Shown here in pieces: positions 49,100 through 58,058 of a stretch of 64,000 bases of DNA. Numbering within the stretch: position 1 is the first letter of the stretch; each line of letters opens with the position of its first letter. The notes under the pieces were generated by a model. It did not search any database. It was not told the origin of the DNA and saw only the letters and a program-made list of their open reading frames with translations. This DNA is from Croceicoccus gelatinilyticus (GTDB taxonomy: Bacteria > Pseudomonadota > Alphaproteobacteria > Sphingomonadales > Sphingomonadaceae): contig NZ_JAHCBF010000001.1 in assembly GCF_018398395.1 (NCBI RefSeq), forward strand, positions 496,001-560,000. The letters are read 5' to 3'. The position numbers and the translations under genes are program-made.

Positions 49100-50530
49100 A
49101 TGGCTGACTTCGGGTTCAAGGGAATGAAATTCGGTCGTCGCGGCGTCGTCGTGGCCATGCTGGCATCGGTGGCTCTCGCCGGTTGCGGGTCGAGCGGGTC
49201 GGAAGGCGCAGGCGAGGGTGCGGTCCAGGCCGCGTCCGCAGGCGGCGAGATTGAAAAGCCGAACCTGAAGCTGGGCTTCATCAAGCTCACCGACATGGCT
49301 CCGCTCGCCATTGCTAAGGAAAAGGGTTTCTTCGCCGAAGAAGGCCTCAACGTCACTCTCGAGGCGCAGGCGAACTGGAAGGTCCTGCTCGACGGCGTGA
49401 TCGGCGGCCAGCTTGACGGTGCGCACATGCTTGCCGGCCAGCCGATCGCGGCGACCATCGGTTACGGCACCAAGGCCGAACTGATCGCCCCGCTCTCGAT
49501 GGACCTCAACGGCAACGCCATTACCGTGTCGAACAAGGTCTGGGACGAGATCAAGGGCGACCTTCCGATGGAAGGCGGCAAGGTTAAGCACCCGATCAGC
49601 GCCAGCGCGCTGAAGCCCGTCGTCGCCTCGCGCAACGAACAGGGCAAGCCGTTCAAGATGGGCATGGTCTTCCCGGTCTCGACCCATAACTACGAGCTTC
49701 GCTACTGGCTCGCGGCCGGCGGTCTCAACCCCGGTTACTACACCGACGGCGACGTGACCGGCGTTGTCGATGCCGACGTTCAGCTGTCCGTCACCCCGCC
49801 GCCGCAGATGCCCGCCACGATGGAAGCCGGCACGATCGAAGGTTACTGCGTGGGTGAACCGTGGAACCAGGCCGCGGTCTTCAAGAAGATCGGCGTTCCC
49901 GTCATCACCGACGATGAAATCTGGAACGACAACCCCGAAAAGGTCTTCGGCATCCGCAAGGACTTTGCCGAGAAATATCCGGCCACGACCGCCGCGATCC
50001 TGCGCGCCATGATCCGTGCGCAGCAGTGGCTCGATGCCGACAACGGTGCGAACCGTCCCGAAGCGGTGAAGATCCTGTCGCAGTCGAACTACGTCGGCGC
50101 CGACTATGACGTTATCGCCGCCTCGATGACCGGCAAGTTCACCTTCGCGCCGGGCGATACCCGCGACGCGCCGGGCTTCAACATCTTCTTCGACAAGTTC
50201 GCAGGCTATCCGTACTACTCGGACGCGATCTGGTATCTCACGCAGATGCGCCGCTGGGGCCAGATCCCGGCCGATCACGAAGACCAGTGGTACTTCGACC
50301 AGGCCAAGGCCGTCTATCGCCCCGACCTCTACCTCGCGGCTGCCAACAAGCTCGTCGAAGACGGCGTGATCCCGGCCGGCTCGGTTCCCGAAACCGACGG
50401 TTTCCGCGGCGAACAGGGCGGCTTCATCGATGGCATCACCTTCGATGGCAAGACGCCTAACGCCTACCTCGCCAAGTTCCCGATCGGCCTGAAGAAGGGC
50501 CAGACCGTGAGCGCGGCTGGCGTCAAGTAA
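49100..50530 (+). CDS. nrtA: Nitrate/nitrite ABC transporter substrate-binding lipoprotein NrtA
   Basis: 476 residues. Basic N-terminus with GRRG, a hydrophobic stretch and lipobox LAGC (Cys29), so it is a membrane-anchored periplasmic lipoprotein. The mature domain has the NrtA/CmpA pattern [75 protein letters not shown] and [22 protein letters not shown] 49100 follows GGGGAA; ATG 49124 is the alternative. First gene after the NasT-controlled leader. Relatives bind nitrate, bicarbonate or cyanate; nitrate is favoured here by the leader and NasA. Confidence 0.93.
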   Translation: MADFGFKGMKFGRRGVVVAMLASVALAGCGSSGSEGAGEGAVQAASAGGEIEKPNLKLGFIKLTDMAPLAIAKEKGFFAEEGLNVTLEAQANWKVLLDGVIGGQLDGAHMLAGQPIAATIGYGTKAELIAPLSMDLNGNAITVSNKVWDEIKGDLPMEGGKVKHPISASALKPVVASRNEQGKPFKMGMVFPVSTHNYELRYWLAAGGLNPGYYTDGDVTGVVDADVQLSVTPPPQMPATMEAGTIEGYCVGEPWNQAAVFKKIGVPVITDDEIWNDNPEKVFGIRKDFAEKYPATTAAILRAMIRAQQWLDADNGANRPEAVKILSQSNYVGADYDVIAASMTGKFTFAPGDTRDAPGFNIFFDKFAGYPYYSDAIWYLTQMRRWGQIPADHEDQWYFDQAKAVYRPDLYLAAANKLVEDGVIPAGSVPETDGFRGEQGGFIDGITFDGKTPNAYLAKFPIGLKKGQTVSAAGVK

Positions 50531-50569
50531 GCACGCCCGACTAACGCCCCCCCATTCGGAGTATCGATC

Positions 50570-51625
50570 ATGGCAACCGTATTCGCAGACGCGCACGACG
50601 CTGAGACCCCGACCATAGAAGCCGCAGCCGGCTCGGTCGCTGGCAAGGTCGCCGTGCCAGAAGCGGAAACCGAAACCGAGAAAAAGCCGAACCAGGCTGT
50701 TTCCAAGGCGGTGGCCTTTGCCAAGGGGCTTATCGCCCCGACGCTCGGCATCCTCGGTTTCCTCGCGCTGTGGGCCGTGCTCGCACCGCAGGTCGATACT
50801 TCGCTGGGGGCGCTTCCCGGGCCGGTCGAGGTCTTCGAACAGGGCATCGCCCTGACCGAGGAGTGGTCGGCCGCCAAGGAAGCAGAAGGCCAGTTCTACG
50901 CCGATCAGGATGCCCGTAATGCCGCAGCCATCGCTGCGGGCAATCCGGGCGCCGTGCGTGACTTTACCTATGCGGGTCCGCCGACCTTCCTCGACCAGAT
51001 CTTCACTTCGCTGAAGACCGTGGCGCTGGGCTTTATCCTCGCAACGCTGGTCGCCGTGCCGATCGGCCTTGCCGCGGGCCTTTCGCCGAAGTTCAACGCC
51101 GCCATCAACCCGCTGATCCAGATCATGAAGCCGGTCAGCCCGCTGGCATGGCTGCCGATCGTGACGATGGTCATCTCGGCCATGATCACCAGCGCCGATC
51201 CGCTGCTGCCCAAGGCTTTCGTGATCTCGGCTCTGGTCGTCATGCTCTGCTCGCTCTGGCCGACGCTGATCAACACCGCCGTCGGCACCGCCAGCATCGA
51301 CAAGGACCTGCTGGCCGTGGGCCGCGTGCTGAAGCTGGGCACGTTTGCCAAGCTGACGAAGCTCGTCCTGCCTGCTTCGCTGCCCTACATCTTCACCGGT
51401 ATGCGCCTTTCGCTGGGCGTGGGCTGGATGGTGCTGATCGCGGCTGAAATGCTCGCCCAGAACCCCGGTCTCGGCAAGTTCGTGTGGGACGAGTTCCAGA
51501 ACGGTTCTTCCCAGTCGCTCGCCCGCATCATGTTCGCCGTCGTCGTCATCGGCTTCATCGGCTTCGGTCTCGACCGCATCATGATGAGCCTGCAGGCGCT
51601 GGTTTCCAAGAACCGCACGATCTGA
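50570..51625 (+). CDS. nrtB: Nitrate ABC transporter permease NrtB
   Basis: 351 residues of the BPD/SsuC-type permease family. The core with the EAA-type loop is LAVGRVLKLGTFAKLTKLVLPASLPYIFTGMRLSLGVGWMVLIAAEMLAQNPGLGKFVWDEFQNG. Before it there is a 45-residue soluble N-terminus, one membrane helix, and an unusual ~65-residue hydrophilic stretch (EVFEQGIALTEEWSAAKEAEGQFYADQDARNAAAIAAG...) before the next helix. The 39-base gap after nrtA suggests the same transcript. Confidence 0.93.
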   Translation: MATVFADAHDAETPTIEAAAGSVAGKVAVPEAETETEKKPNQAVSKAVAFAKGLIAPTLGILGFLALWAVLAPQVDTSLGALPGPVEVFEQGIALTEEWSAAKEAEGQFYADQDARNAAAIAAGNPGAVRDFTYAGPPTFLDQIFTSLKTVALGFILATLVAVPIGLAAGLSPKFNAAINPLIQIMKPVSPLAWLPIVTMVISAMITSADPLLPKAFVISALVVMLCSLWPTLINTAVGTASIDKDLLAVGRVLKLGTFAKLTKLVLPASLPYIFTGMRLSLGVGWMVLIAAEMLAQNPGLGKFVWDEFQNGSSQSLARIMFAVVVIGFIGFGLDRIMMSLQALVSKNRTI

Positions 51626-51654
51626 TCGCTGCAATCCGGACAGGAGCAAAAGCC

Positions 51655-53340
51655 ATGGAACATCAGCCGATCCTTTCGCTTCAGGGCGTGAAGAAGAGCT
51701 ATACCGGCAAGTCCGGCGGCACGACCGACGTGCTGGGCGGTATCGAGCTGGACGTTGCCGAAGGCGAGTTTATCGCCATCCTCGGATTCTCCGGCGCGGG
51801 CAAGACGACGCTGATCTCGACCGTTGCAGGTCTGGTAAAACCGGACGAGGGCCGGATCCTGCTTCGCGGCAAGGAAATCGACGGGCCGGACCGTGACCGC
51901 GGTCTCGTGTTCCAGTCCTACTCGCTGTTTCCGTGGCTGACGGTGAAGCAGAACGTCGAACTGGCCGTCGATGCGGTCCACAAGGACCGTTCGAAGGCAG
52001 AGCGCGCCGCGCTGGTGAAGCAGAAGGTCGAACTTGTCGGCCTGGGCCATGCGATGGACCGCAAGCCCGCCCAGCTTTCGGGCGGCATGCGCCAGCGCGT
52101 CTCGGTCGCCCGCGCACTGGCAATGGAGCCGGAGATCCTCCTGCTAGACGAACCGCTCTCGGCCCTCGACGCGCTCACCCGTGCCAAGCTGCAGGACGAG
52201 ATCGAGCGTATCCGCGAAGAGGAGAAGCGCACGATTATCCTCGTCACCAATGACGTGGACGAGGCCCTTCTTCTTGCCGACCGGGTCGCGGTGCTCACCC
52301 CTTCGCCCGCTGCCCGGATCGGCAAGATCTTCGAAGTCGACGTCGAACGCCCGCGCGACCGCGAGGCGGTGAACGACGACGAGCATTTCAAGGCCCTGCG
52401 CGGGCGGATCGTGAACTACCTGTCCACGCTGAACGCCGAAAGCTCGACGGTGGGCGAAAGCGCGGCGCAGCTGCCGGGCGTTACCCCGCTCGACCTCGCG
52501 CCGCCGCCCAAGGCTTATCAGGAAGCGGGCAAGACCAATGTCGAGAACCGCTATCTGGAATTCTTCAAGCTCGACAAGGTTTACCCGACGCCGAACGGCC
52601 CGCTGAAGGTCGTCGACGATTTCAACCTGATCATGGACAAGGGCGAATTCGTCTCGCTCATCGGCCACTCGGGCTGCGGCAAGTCGACCGTGCTGACGAT
52701 GGCCGCCGGTCTCAACGAGATCAGCGGCGGCGGCATCGTGCTCGACAACCGCGAGATTTCGGCCGCTGGTCCCGACAAGGCCGTCGTCTTTCAGGCACCC
52801 AGCCTGATGCCCTGGCTGACGGCCCGCCAGAACGTGGCGCTTGGCGTGGAACGAGTGTACCCCCACGCCTCGCGCGCCGAGCGCCGCGACATTGTCGACT
52901 ACTATCTCGACCGGGTCGGCCTTGCCGATGCGAAAGAGAAGATGGCGGCGGAAATGTCGAACGGCATGCGCCAGCGCGTCGGCATCGCCCGCGCCTTTGC
53001 GCTCAGCCCGCGCCTCCTGCTGCTCGACGAACCGTTCGGGATGCTGGACTCGCTGACCCGCTGGGACCTTCAGGACGTTCTGGTCGAAGTGTGGAACCGC
53101 ACCAAGGTCACGGCGATCATGGTCACCCACGACGTGGACGAGGCGATCCTGCTGGCCGACCGCGTCGTCATGATGACCATTGGGCCGAACGCCACGATCG
53201 GCAAGGTGCTGAAGGTCGACCTGCCGCGCCCGCGCGACCGCAAGGCGCTGCTGGAGCATCCCAAGTTCTACCAGTACCGCCAGGAAGTCCTGCACTTCCT
53301 TGCCGAGTATGATCACGGGCCCGCTGCCAAGGCGGCCTGA
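51655..53340 (+). CDS. nrtC: Nitrate ABC transporter ATPase: two fused nucleotide-binding domains (NrtC/NrtD type)
   Basis: 561 residues with two complete ABC domains. Domain 1: Walker A GFSGAGKTT (44-52), signature LSGGM (141-145), Walker B ILLLDE (161-166), but the switch position reads TND (Asn199) instead of THD. Domain 2: Walker A GHSGCGKST (337-345), signature MSNGM (434-438), LLLLDEP and a normal THD switch (His492). The linker (about 245-300) is Ala/Pro-rich. Cyanobacterial NrtC and NrtD are separate proteins; here one polypeptide can supply both sites. The start ATG 51655 follows CAGGAG; an upstream extension is inside nrtB. Confidence 0.93.
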   Translation: MEHQPILSLQGVKKSYTGKSGGTTDVLGGIELDVAEGEFIAILGFSGAGKTTLISTVAGLVKPDEGRILLRGKEIDGPDRDRGLVFQSYSLFPWLTVKQNVELAVDAVHKDRSKAERAALVKQKVELVGLGHAMDRKPAQLSGGMRQRVSVARALAMEPEILLLDEPLSALDALTRAKLQDEIERIREEEKRTIILVTNDVDEALLLADRVAVLTPSPAARIGKIFEVDVERPRDREAVNDDEHFKALRGRIVNYLSTLNAESSTVGESAAQLPGVTPLDLAPPPKAYQEAGKTNVENRYLEFFKLDKVYPTPNGPLKVVDDFNLIMDKGEFVSLIGHSGCGKSTVLTMAAGLNEISGGGIVLDNREISAAGPDKAVVFQAPSLMPWLTARQNVALGVERVYPHASRAERRDIVDYYLDRVGLADAKEKMAAEMSNGMRQRVGIARAFALSPRLLLLDEPFGMLDSLTRWDLQDVLVEVWNRTKVTAIMVTHDVDEAILLADRVVMMTIGPNATIGKVLKVDLPRPRDRKALLEHPKFYQYRQEVLHFLAEYDHGPAAKAA

Positions 53341-53383
53341 CCCCGAAGGGCCGCGCAAGACGGCCTGACACGACAGGAAATTC

Positions 53384-53614
53384 GGCCGGGCGCCTCTTCC
53401 AGCCCGGCCTCGGGCCGCGCCGTCATCGCGGCCCGGACAACAAAGCTGCGCCCCGCCATTTGCGGGGCAGGGACAGGCAATGGCGCCTGCCTCCACGCGG
53501 CCCTGAACAGACGCGCGGCGATGCTGCCCGCGCTCTCACCCACATCGCGCGGGGCAACGATGCCTTGCACCCAGTTTCAGGACCCACGCCGGGCAATGAG
53601 GGAATGTGCCCGGC
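53384..53614 (+). other. Three hairpins between nrtC and the porin gene
   Basis: The 292-base gap has three perfect stems: GGCCGGGC/GCCCGGCC (53384-53391 with 53402-53409), GCCCCGC/GCGGGGC (53450-53456 with 53462-53468) and GCCGGGC/GCCCGGC (53588-53594 with 53608-53614). None has a T-tract. They may protect or process the operon mRNA, and the last ends six bases before the porin ribosome-binding site. Confidence 0.6.
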
Positions 53615-53632
53615 TTCATGGAGGTAAGTGCA

Positions 53633-54862
53633 ATGAGGAAACAGGTACTTCTGCTTGCAGCCGTCTCGGGAGCGGCGCTGGGCATGGGCGGCACGGCCCA
53701 CGCCAAGGCAGGCGATCCGGTCACCATCGGCGAGGGCGTGACGCTCGACCCGATCATCGGCGGTGTGCTGCGTTATGAAATGGTCGATCAGGACGATCTC
53801 GGCCTCGACGCCGACGCGCTGACCATCGGCATGGTGGCAGGCGCAGAGCTGAAGGTCAGCGGCTTTTCGATCCTCGCCGAAGCCGAAGGCACGCTCGCGC
53901 TCATCGACGATTACAACGACACGATTGCGGGCAACAACGGCTACCTTGGTGCCGAACCCTATTCGGTCGTCGCCGATCCCGAAAGCGTCGAACTGAACCG
54001 CCTGCAGGTTGGCTATTCGGGCAAGTTCGGTTCGGTGACTGTCGGCCGCCAGCGCATCGTGCTGGGCAATTCGCGCTTCGTCGGCAACGTCGGCTGGCGC
54101 CAGAACGAGCAGACCTTCGACGCCGTGCGCGCCACTGCAAAGTTCGGTCCGGCCTATGTCGATGCGACCTACTCGATCTCGCAGCGCACGATCTTCGGCG
54201 CCGATGCAGGCGCGCGCACCGCGTTCGATGGTGACCACGTGTTCCTGAACGCAGGCGCCAAAGTCGCAGGCATCGATGTGACGGGCTTTGCCTATTTGCT
54301 CGACTACGACATCGACGAACCGACGCTTGGCGTGTCCAGCCAGACCTACGGCGCGATCGCCGCGGGCGCGCTTCCGCTCGGCCCCAAGGTGAAGCTGAAC
54401 TTCACCGCAAGCTATGCCAAGCAGAGCGACTACGGCGACAACCTGGTCGACTACTCGGCAGACTACATCAACGCCGAACTTGGCACCGCGATCTCGGGCG
54501 TTTCGTTGAAGGCCGGCTATGAAAAGCTGGGCAGCGACGACGGCATCAAGGGCTTCAGCACACCGATGGCGACGCTGCACAAATTCAACGGTTTTGCCGA
54601 TGCCTTCCTCAACACGCCGAACACCGGCATCGAGGATTACTACGGCTCGCTCGGCTTCGGCTTCAAGGGCGTGAAGGCCGGCGTGACCTACCACAAGTTC
54701 GAAAGCGATGTCGGCGGCCTTGATTACGGCCAGGAATGGGACGCGACGCTGGGCTTCAAGCTCGGCGGTTATCCCTTCCTCGTGAAGTACGCCAACTACG
54801 ATGCCGAAGACTACGGCACCGATACCGAGAAGCTCTGGATCCAGGTGAGCTTCGCTTACTGA
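53633..54862 (+). CDS. Outer-membrane porin (alginate-export-like beta-barrel)
   Basis: 409 residues. Signal peptide about 1-24 ending AHA, then alternating beta-strand pattern with aromatic girdles throughout and a C-terminal Tyr (WIQVSFAY), typical of outer-membrane beta-barrels. Stretches such as VGRQRIVLGNSRFVGNVGWRQNEQTFDAVRATAKFG match the alginate-export/long porin type seen in sphingomonads and pseudomonads. ATG 53633 is preceded by GGAGGT. Its place between the ABC importer and nirC suggests it admits nitrate, nitrite or cyanate through the outer membrane; specificity is inference. Confidence 0.85.
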   Translation: MRKQVLLLAAVSGAALGMGGTAHAKAGDPVTIGEGVTLDPIIGGVLRYEMVDQDDLGLDADALTIGMVAGAELKVSGFSILAEAEGTLALIDDYNDTIAGNNGYLGAEPYSVVADPESVELNRLQVGYSGKFGSVTVGRQRIVLGNSRFVGNVGWRQNEQTFDAVRATAKFGPAYVDATYSISQRTIFGADAGARTAFDGDHVFLNAGAKVAGIDVTGFAYLLDYDIDEPTLGVSSQTYGAIAAGALPLGPKVKLNFTASYAKQSDYGDNLVDYSADYINAELGTAISGVSLKAGYEKLGSDDGIKGFSTPMATLHKFNGFADAFLNTPNTGIEDYYGSLGFGFKGVKAGVTYHKFESDVGGLDYGQEWDATLGFKLGGYPFLVKYANYDAEDYGTDTEKLWIQVSFAY

Positions 54863-54887
54863 AAACTGAAGATAAGGAGTGAGTGAA

Positions 54888-55718
54888 ATGTCCTACCTTG
54901 CGCCTTCGGAATTCGTGCCGAAGCTCATCGACAACGGCGAAGCCAAGATCATGATGTCCACCAAGGACACCCTGATCCGCGCCTACATGGCCGGTGCCAT
55001 CCTGGCCCTTGCCGCGGCATTTGCTGTCACCATCAACGTCCAGACCGGCCAGCCGCTGGCAGGCGCCGTCCTGTTCCCGGTCGGCTTCTGCATGCTCTAC
55101 CTGCTGGGTTACGACCTGCTGACCGGCGTGATGGTCCTGGCCCCGCTCGCCGTCTGGGCCAAGCGTCCGGGCTGCACCTGGGGCGGCGTATTCCGCAACT
55201 GGGGCCTCGTGTTCACCGGCAACTTCGCCGGCGCGCTGACCACTGCCGTCATGATGGCGATCTACTGGACTTATGGCTTTGCGGCGGAAACCAACCCCGT
55301 CGGCCTCAAGTTCGCGACGATGGGCGAAGCCCGTACCGTCGGCTACGCCGCCTATGGCGCAGCCGGCTGGCTGACGATCTTCGTCCGCGCCATGATGTGC
55401 AACTGGATGGTCGCGACCGGCGTCGTCGGTGCCACGATCTCGACCTCGGTTTCGGGCAAGATTCTCGCGATGTGGATGCCGATCATGCTGTTCTTCTACA
55501 TGGTCTTCGAACACTCGATCGTGAACATGTTCCTGTTCCCCTCGGGCCTGATGATGGGCGGCGACTTCTCGATCGCCGACTACCTGATCTGGAACGAGAT
55601 TCCGGTCGTTCTGGGCAACCTCGTCGGCGGCCTGACCTTCGTCGGCCTGATGCTTTACTCGACGCACTACCGTACGTCGAAGTCGCGCCAGCCCGCCGAC
55701 CTCAAGATCGCTGCCTAA
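54888..55718 (+). CDS. nirC: Formate/nitrite transporter family protein (NirC-like)
   Basis: 276 residues, six membrane helices of the FNT fold. Family stretches: AKIMMSTKDTLIRAYMAGAILALAAAFAVTI, GFCMLYLLGYDLLTG, NWGLVFTGNFAGALTTAV and FEHSIVNMFLFPSGLMMGG (conserved His/Asn pore region). ATG 54888 follows AAGGAG; the GTG at 54879 overlaps that site. It could take up nitrite or export excess nitrite produced by NasA. Confidence 0.92.
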   Translation: MSYLAPSEFVPKLIDNGEAKIMMSTKDTLIRAYMAGAILALAAAFAVTINVQTGQPLAGAVLFPVGFCMLYLLGYDLLTGVMVLAPLAVWAKRPGCTWGGVFRNWGLVFTGNFAGALTTAVMMAIYWTYGFAAETNPVGLKFATMGEARTVGYAAYGAAGWLTIFVRAMMCNWMVATGVVGATISTSVSGKILAMWMPIMLFFYMVFEHSIVNMFLFPSGLMMGGDFSIADYLIWNEIPVVLGNLVGGLTFVGLMLYSTHYRTSKSRQPADLKIAA

Positions 55719-55761
55719 GGGCGGCGTGTGGAATGGCGGGTAAGGTAGGGCGTTTTTCCGA

Positions 55762-57552
55762 ATGGGCCTTTCCCGCCATTCCTTTGTCGATGCCGACCGA
55801 GTGATGGGCGATCACCTCGCCATATCGCTCGGCCAGCATTCGACCTCCGGTCCCAAGCCGGAGAACCAGGATTTCCACGGCGCGCTCGTGCCGACCGGTG
55901 AGGAACTCACCACCAAGGGGGCCGCCTTCGCGCTGGCCGACGGGATTTCCACCAGCAGGCTGGGCGCAGAAGCCGCCGAGACCGCGGTGAAGAGCTTCCT
56001 CAACGACTATTTCTCGACATCGGCGGCTTGGTTGGTTCGCACCTCGGGCGAACGCGTGATCGCGGCGACCAACGGCTGGATGTATTCGCGCAATCGCCGC
56101 GACATGAGGATCAGCGAGGAGACCCGCGAAAGCGGTCTTGTCTGCACGCTGTCGGCGCTGGTGCTCAAATCGCGCAGCGCGCACGTCTTTCACATCGGCG
56201 ATTGCCAGGTCGCGCGGATATCCGGCGACGATCTGGAAGTCCTGACCGAGGCGCACCGCATTTCGATCGGTTCGAACCAGAGCTACCTTGCCCGCGCGAT
56301 GGGCGTGGGGCGGCAAGTCGACATCGACTATCGCAAGGTGCCCGTGCAGGTCGGCGACGTCTTCGTGATGACGAGCGACGGTGTCCACGAAGTGCTTGAT
56401 GCAGGCACCATCGTGCGGGTGATCCGGGGCGCGACCTCACTCGACAAGGCGGCATCGGCGCTGTGCGAAGCCGCGCTGGAACGGGGCGCCGACGACAACC
56501 TTACCGCGCAGGTCATCCGCATCGACGCATTGCCCGCGGGCGAGGTGGGCGATCTGGTGGGCGAACAGACCGCGCTGCCGCCCGCACCGCTGCTGGAGGC
56601 GGGGCAGAGCTTCGAGGGCTATCGCATCCTGCGCGTGCTTTATTCCGGTGCGCGCAGCCGGGTCTATCTCGCCCGCGACGAGGAAAAGGGCGAGCGGGTC
56701 ACGATCAAGACGCCCACGACTGAAACCGCGACCGACAAGCGGCAGGTCGCCGCCCTCATGCTCGAGGAATGGGCGATCCGCCGCACCGCGCACCAGAACC
56801 TCGTCTCCGCGCCTTCGGGCAGCGGGCGGACGCGGGGCCATGTCTATGCGGTGTCGCGCTATGTCGAAGGGCAGTCGCTGGACGAGTGGCTGGCCGACAA
56901 TCCCGAACCCGAACTGTCAGTCGTGCGCGACATCGTGCGCCAGATCGCATCGGGCCTGCTGGCGCTCCACCGCAAGGAAATGGTCCACCGCGACCTGCGC
57001 CCGCACAATGTCATGATCGACACCGACGGGACGGTGAAAATCATCGACTTCGGCTCGGTCGCGGTCGCGGGGCTTGAGGAAACGGCCCCCGGCACTGCGG
57101 GCGAGGCGGCCTATGCCGGGACGGTCCAGTTCGCCGCGCCCGAAGTCTATCGCGGCGAGGAAGCCAGTGCGCAGAGCGATATCTATTCGCTGGGCGCGAT
57201 CGCCTATCACCTGCTGACGGGCGAATTGCCCTATGGCCCGCGCATCGCGAATGCGACCACCTGGGCCGAGCAGAAGAAGCTGCGCTACCGCCCGATCGCG
57301 GAAATTACCGAGCGCGTGCCCCGCTGGATGGACGCGGCCATTGCGAAGGCCTGCGCGATCGATCCGGCGAACCGCTATTCGGAATTGAGCGAGTTCACTT
57401 ACGACCTTTCGCATCCCAATTCCGCGCTCGTCACCGACATGCGCCCGCTGATCGAGCGGGGGACGACGCGGCACTGGCGCATTGCGGCGATCCTGCTCGC
57501 CGTCGCGCTTGCCATTTCCATACTGACAAGGCCGGACATCGGCCTTTTCTGA
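55762..57552 (+). CDS. Fused PP2C phosphatase / Ser-Thr protein kinase with C-terminal membrane anchor
   Basis: 596 residues. The PP2C half (20-255) has ENQD (34-37), ADG (59-61), HIGD (144-147), TSDGVHE (204-210) and GADDN (242-246) metal-site motifs. The kinase half (about 286-550) has a degenerate Gly-loop (YSGARSRVYL), Lys316, HRDLRPHN (409-416) and DFG (429-431), so catalysis seems possible. A membrane helix follows (572-589). The same fusion occurs next to nirBD-nasA in Pseudomonas, so the link with nitrate assimilation is recurrent, but targets are unknown. ATG 55804 is an alternative start. Confidence 0.9.
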   Translation: MGLSRHSFVDADRVMGDHLAISLGQHSTSGPKPENQDFHGALVPTGEELTTKGAAFALADGISTSRLGAEAAETAVKSFLNDYFSTSAAWLVRTSGERVIAATNGWMYSRNRRDMRISEETRESGLVCTLSALVLKSRSAHVFHIGDCQVARISGDDLEVLTEAHRISIGSNQSYLARAMGVGRQVDIDYRKVPVQVGDVFVMTSDGVHEVLDAGTIVRVIRGATSLDKAASALCEAALERGADDNLTAQVIRIDALPAGEVGDLVGEQTALPPAPLLEAGQSFEGYRILRVLYSGARSRVYLARDEEKGERVTIKTPTTETATDKRQVAALMLEEWAIRRTAHQNLVSAPSGSGRTRGHVYAVSRYVEGQSLDEWLADNPEPELSVVRDIVRQIASGLLALHRKEMVHRDLRPHNVMIDTDGTVKIIDFGSVAVAGLEETAPGTAGEAAYAGTVQFAAPEVYRGEEASAQSDIYSLGAIAYHLLTGELPYGPRIANATTWAEQKKLRYRPIAEITERVPRWMDAAIAKACAIDPANRYSELSEFTYDLSHPNSALVTDMRPLIERGTTRHWRIAAILLAVALAISILTRPDIGLF

Positions 57553-57578
57553 AGACCACGGCTGAAAGGAAGAAGCAC

Positions 57579-58022
57579 ATGATGACCAAGGCAGACGTGA
57601 CCGACATGATCCGCGCGGCAAAGCGCGAAAAGGGCGTGAAATGGGCCGAGATCGCCGCGGCGGCAGGGCTGTCGGAGGTGTTCTGCACCTCGGCCTGCCT
57701 CGGCATGAATTCGCTGCTGCCCGATGCGGCGGGCAAGGTGGTCGATTTCCTCGGCCTTCCTGCCGAAGCGGCGGTCGTGCTGGCCGAGTATCCGACCAAG
57801 ATTTTCTCCCAGAAAGTCCCGACCGATCCGTGCATCTACCGCTGGTACGAGATCACCGGCGTCTTCGGCGAGGCATTCAAGGAACTGGTGCAGGAAAAGT
57901 TCGGCGACGGCATCATGAGCGCGATCGACTTCGACATGGATATCGAACGCATCGCTCACGAAAAGGGCGACCGCGTGCAAGTGGTGATGAGCGGCAAGTT
58001 CCTGCCCTACAAGAGCTGGTAG
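57579..58022 (+). CDS. cynS: Cyanate hydratase (cyanase)
   Basis: Converts cyanate and bicarbonate to ammonia and CO2. 147 residues: N-terminal helical DNA-binding-like domain, then the conserved catalytic domain with Arg88, Glu91 (CIYRWYEITG) and Ser114 (FGDGIMSAIDF). The C-terminal GKFLPYKSW matches the family. It follows AAGGAAG. Cyanate is a nitrogen source and a side product; the nrt transporter family also contains cyanate importers, so the operon may serve both anions. No carbonic anhydrase gene lies next to it. Confidence 0.96.
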   Translation: MMTKADVTDMIRAAKREKGVKWAEIAAAAGLSEVFCTSACLGMNSLLPDAAGKVVDFLGLPAEAAVVLAEYPTKIFSQKVPTDPCIYRWYEITGVFGEAFKELVQEKFGDGIMSAIDFDMDIERIAHEKGDRVQVVMSGKFLPYKSW

Positions 58023-58058
58023 GGCCGGACGGGGCAGGCCGTTCTTGCTGCCCGTTAT

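Noticed and set aside
48581-51649. Antisense open frame of over 1000 codons opposite nasS-nrtA-nrtB
   Set aside because: It is a by-product of high-GC codon usage opposite well-supported genes; its translation is His/Arg/Asp-rich with no recognisable domain and it crosses two intergenic leaders.
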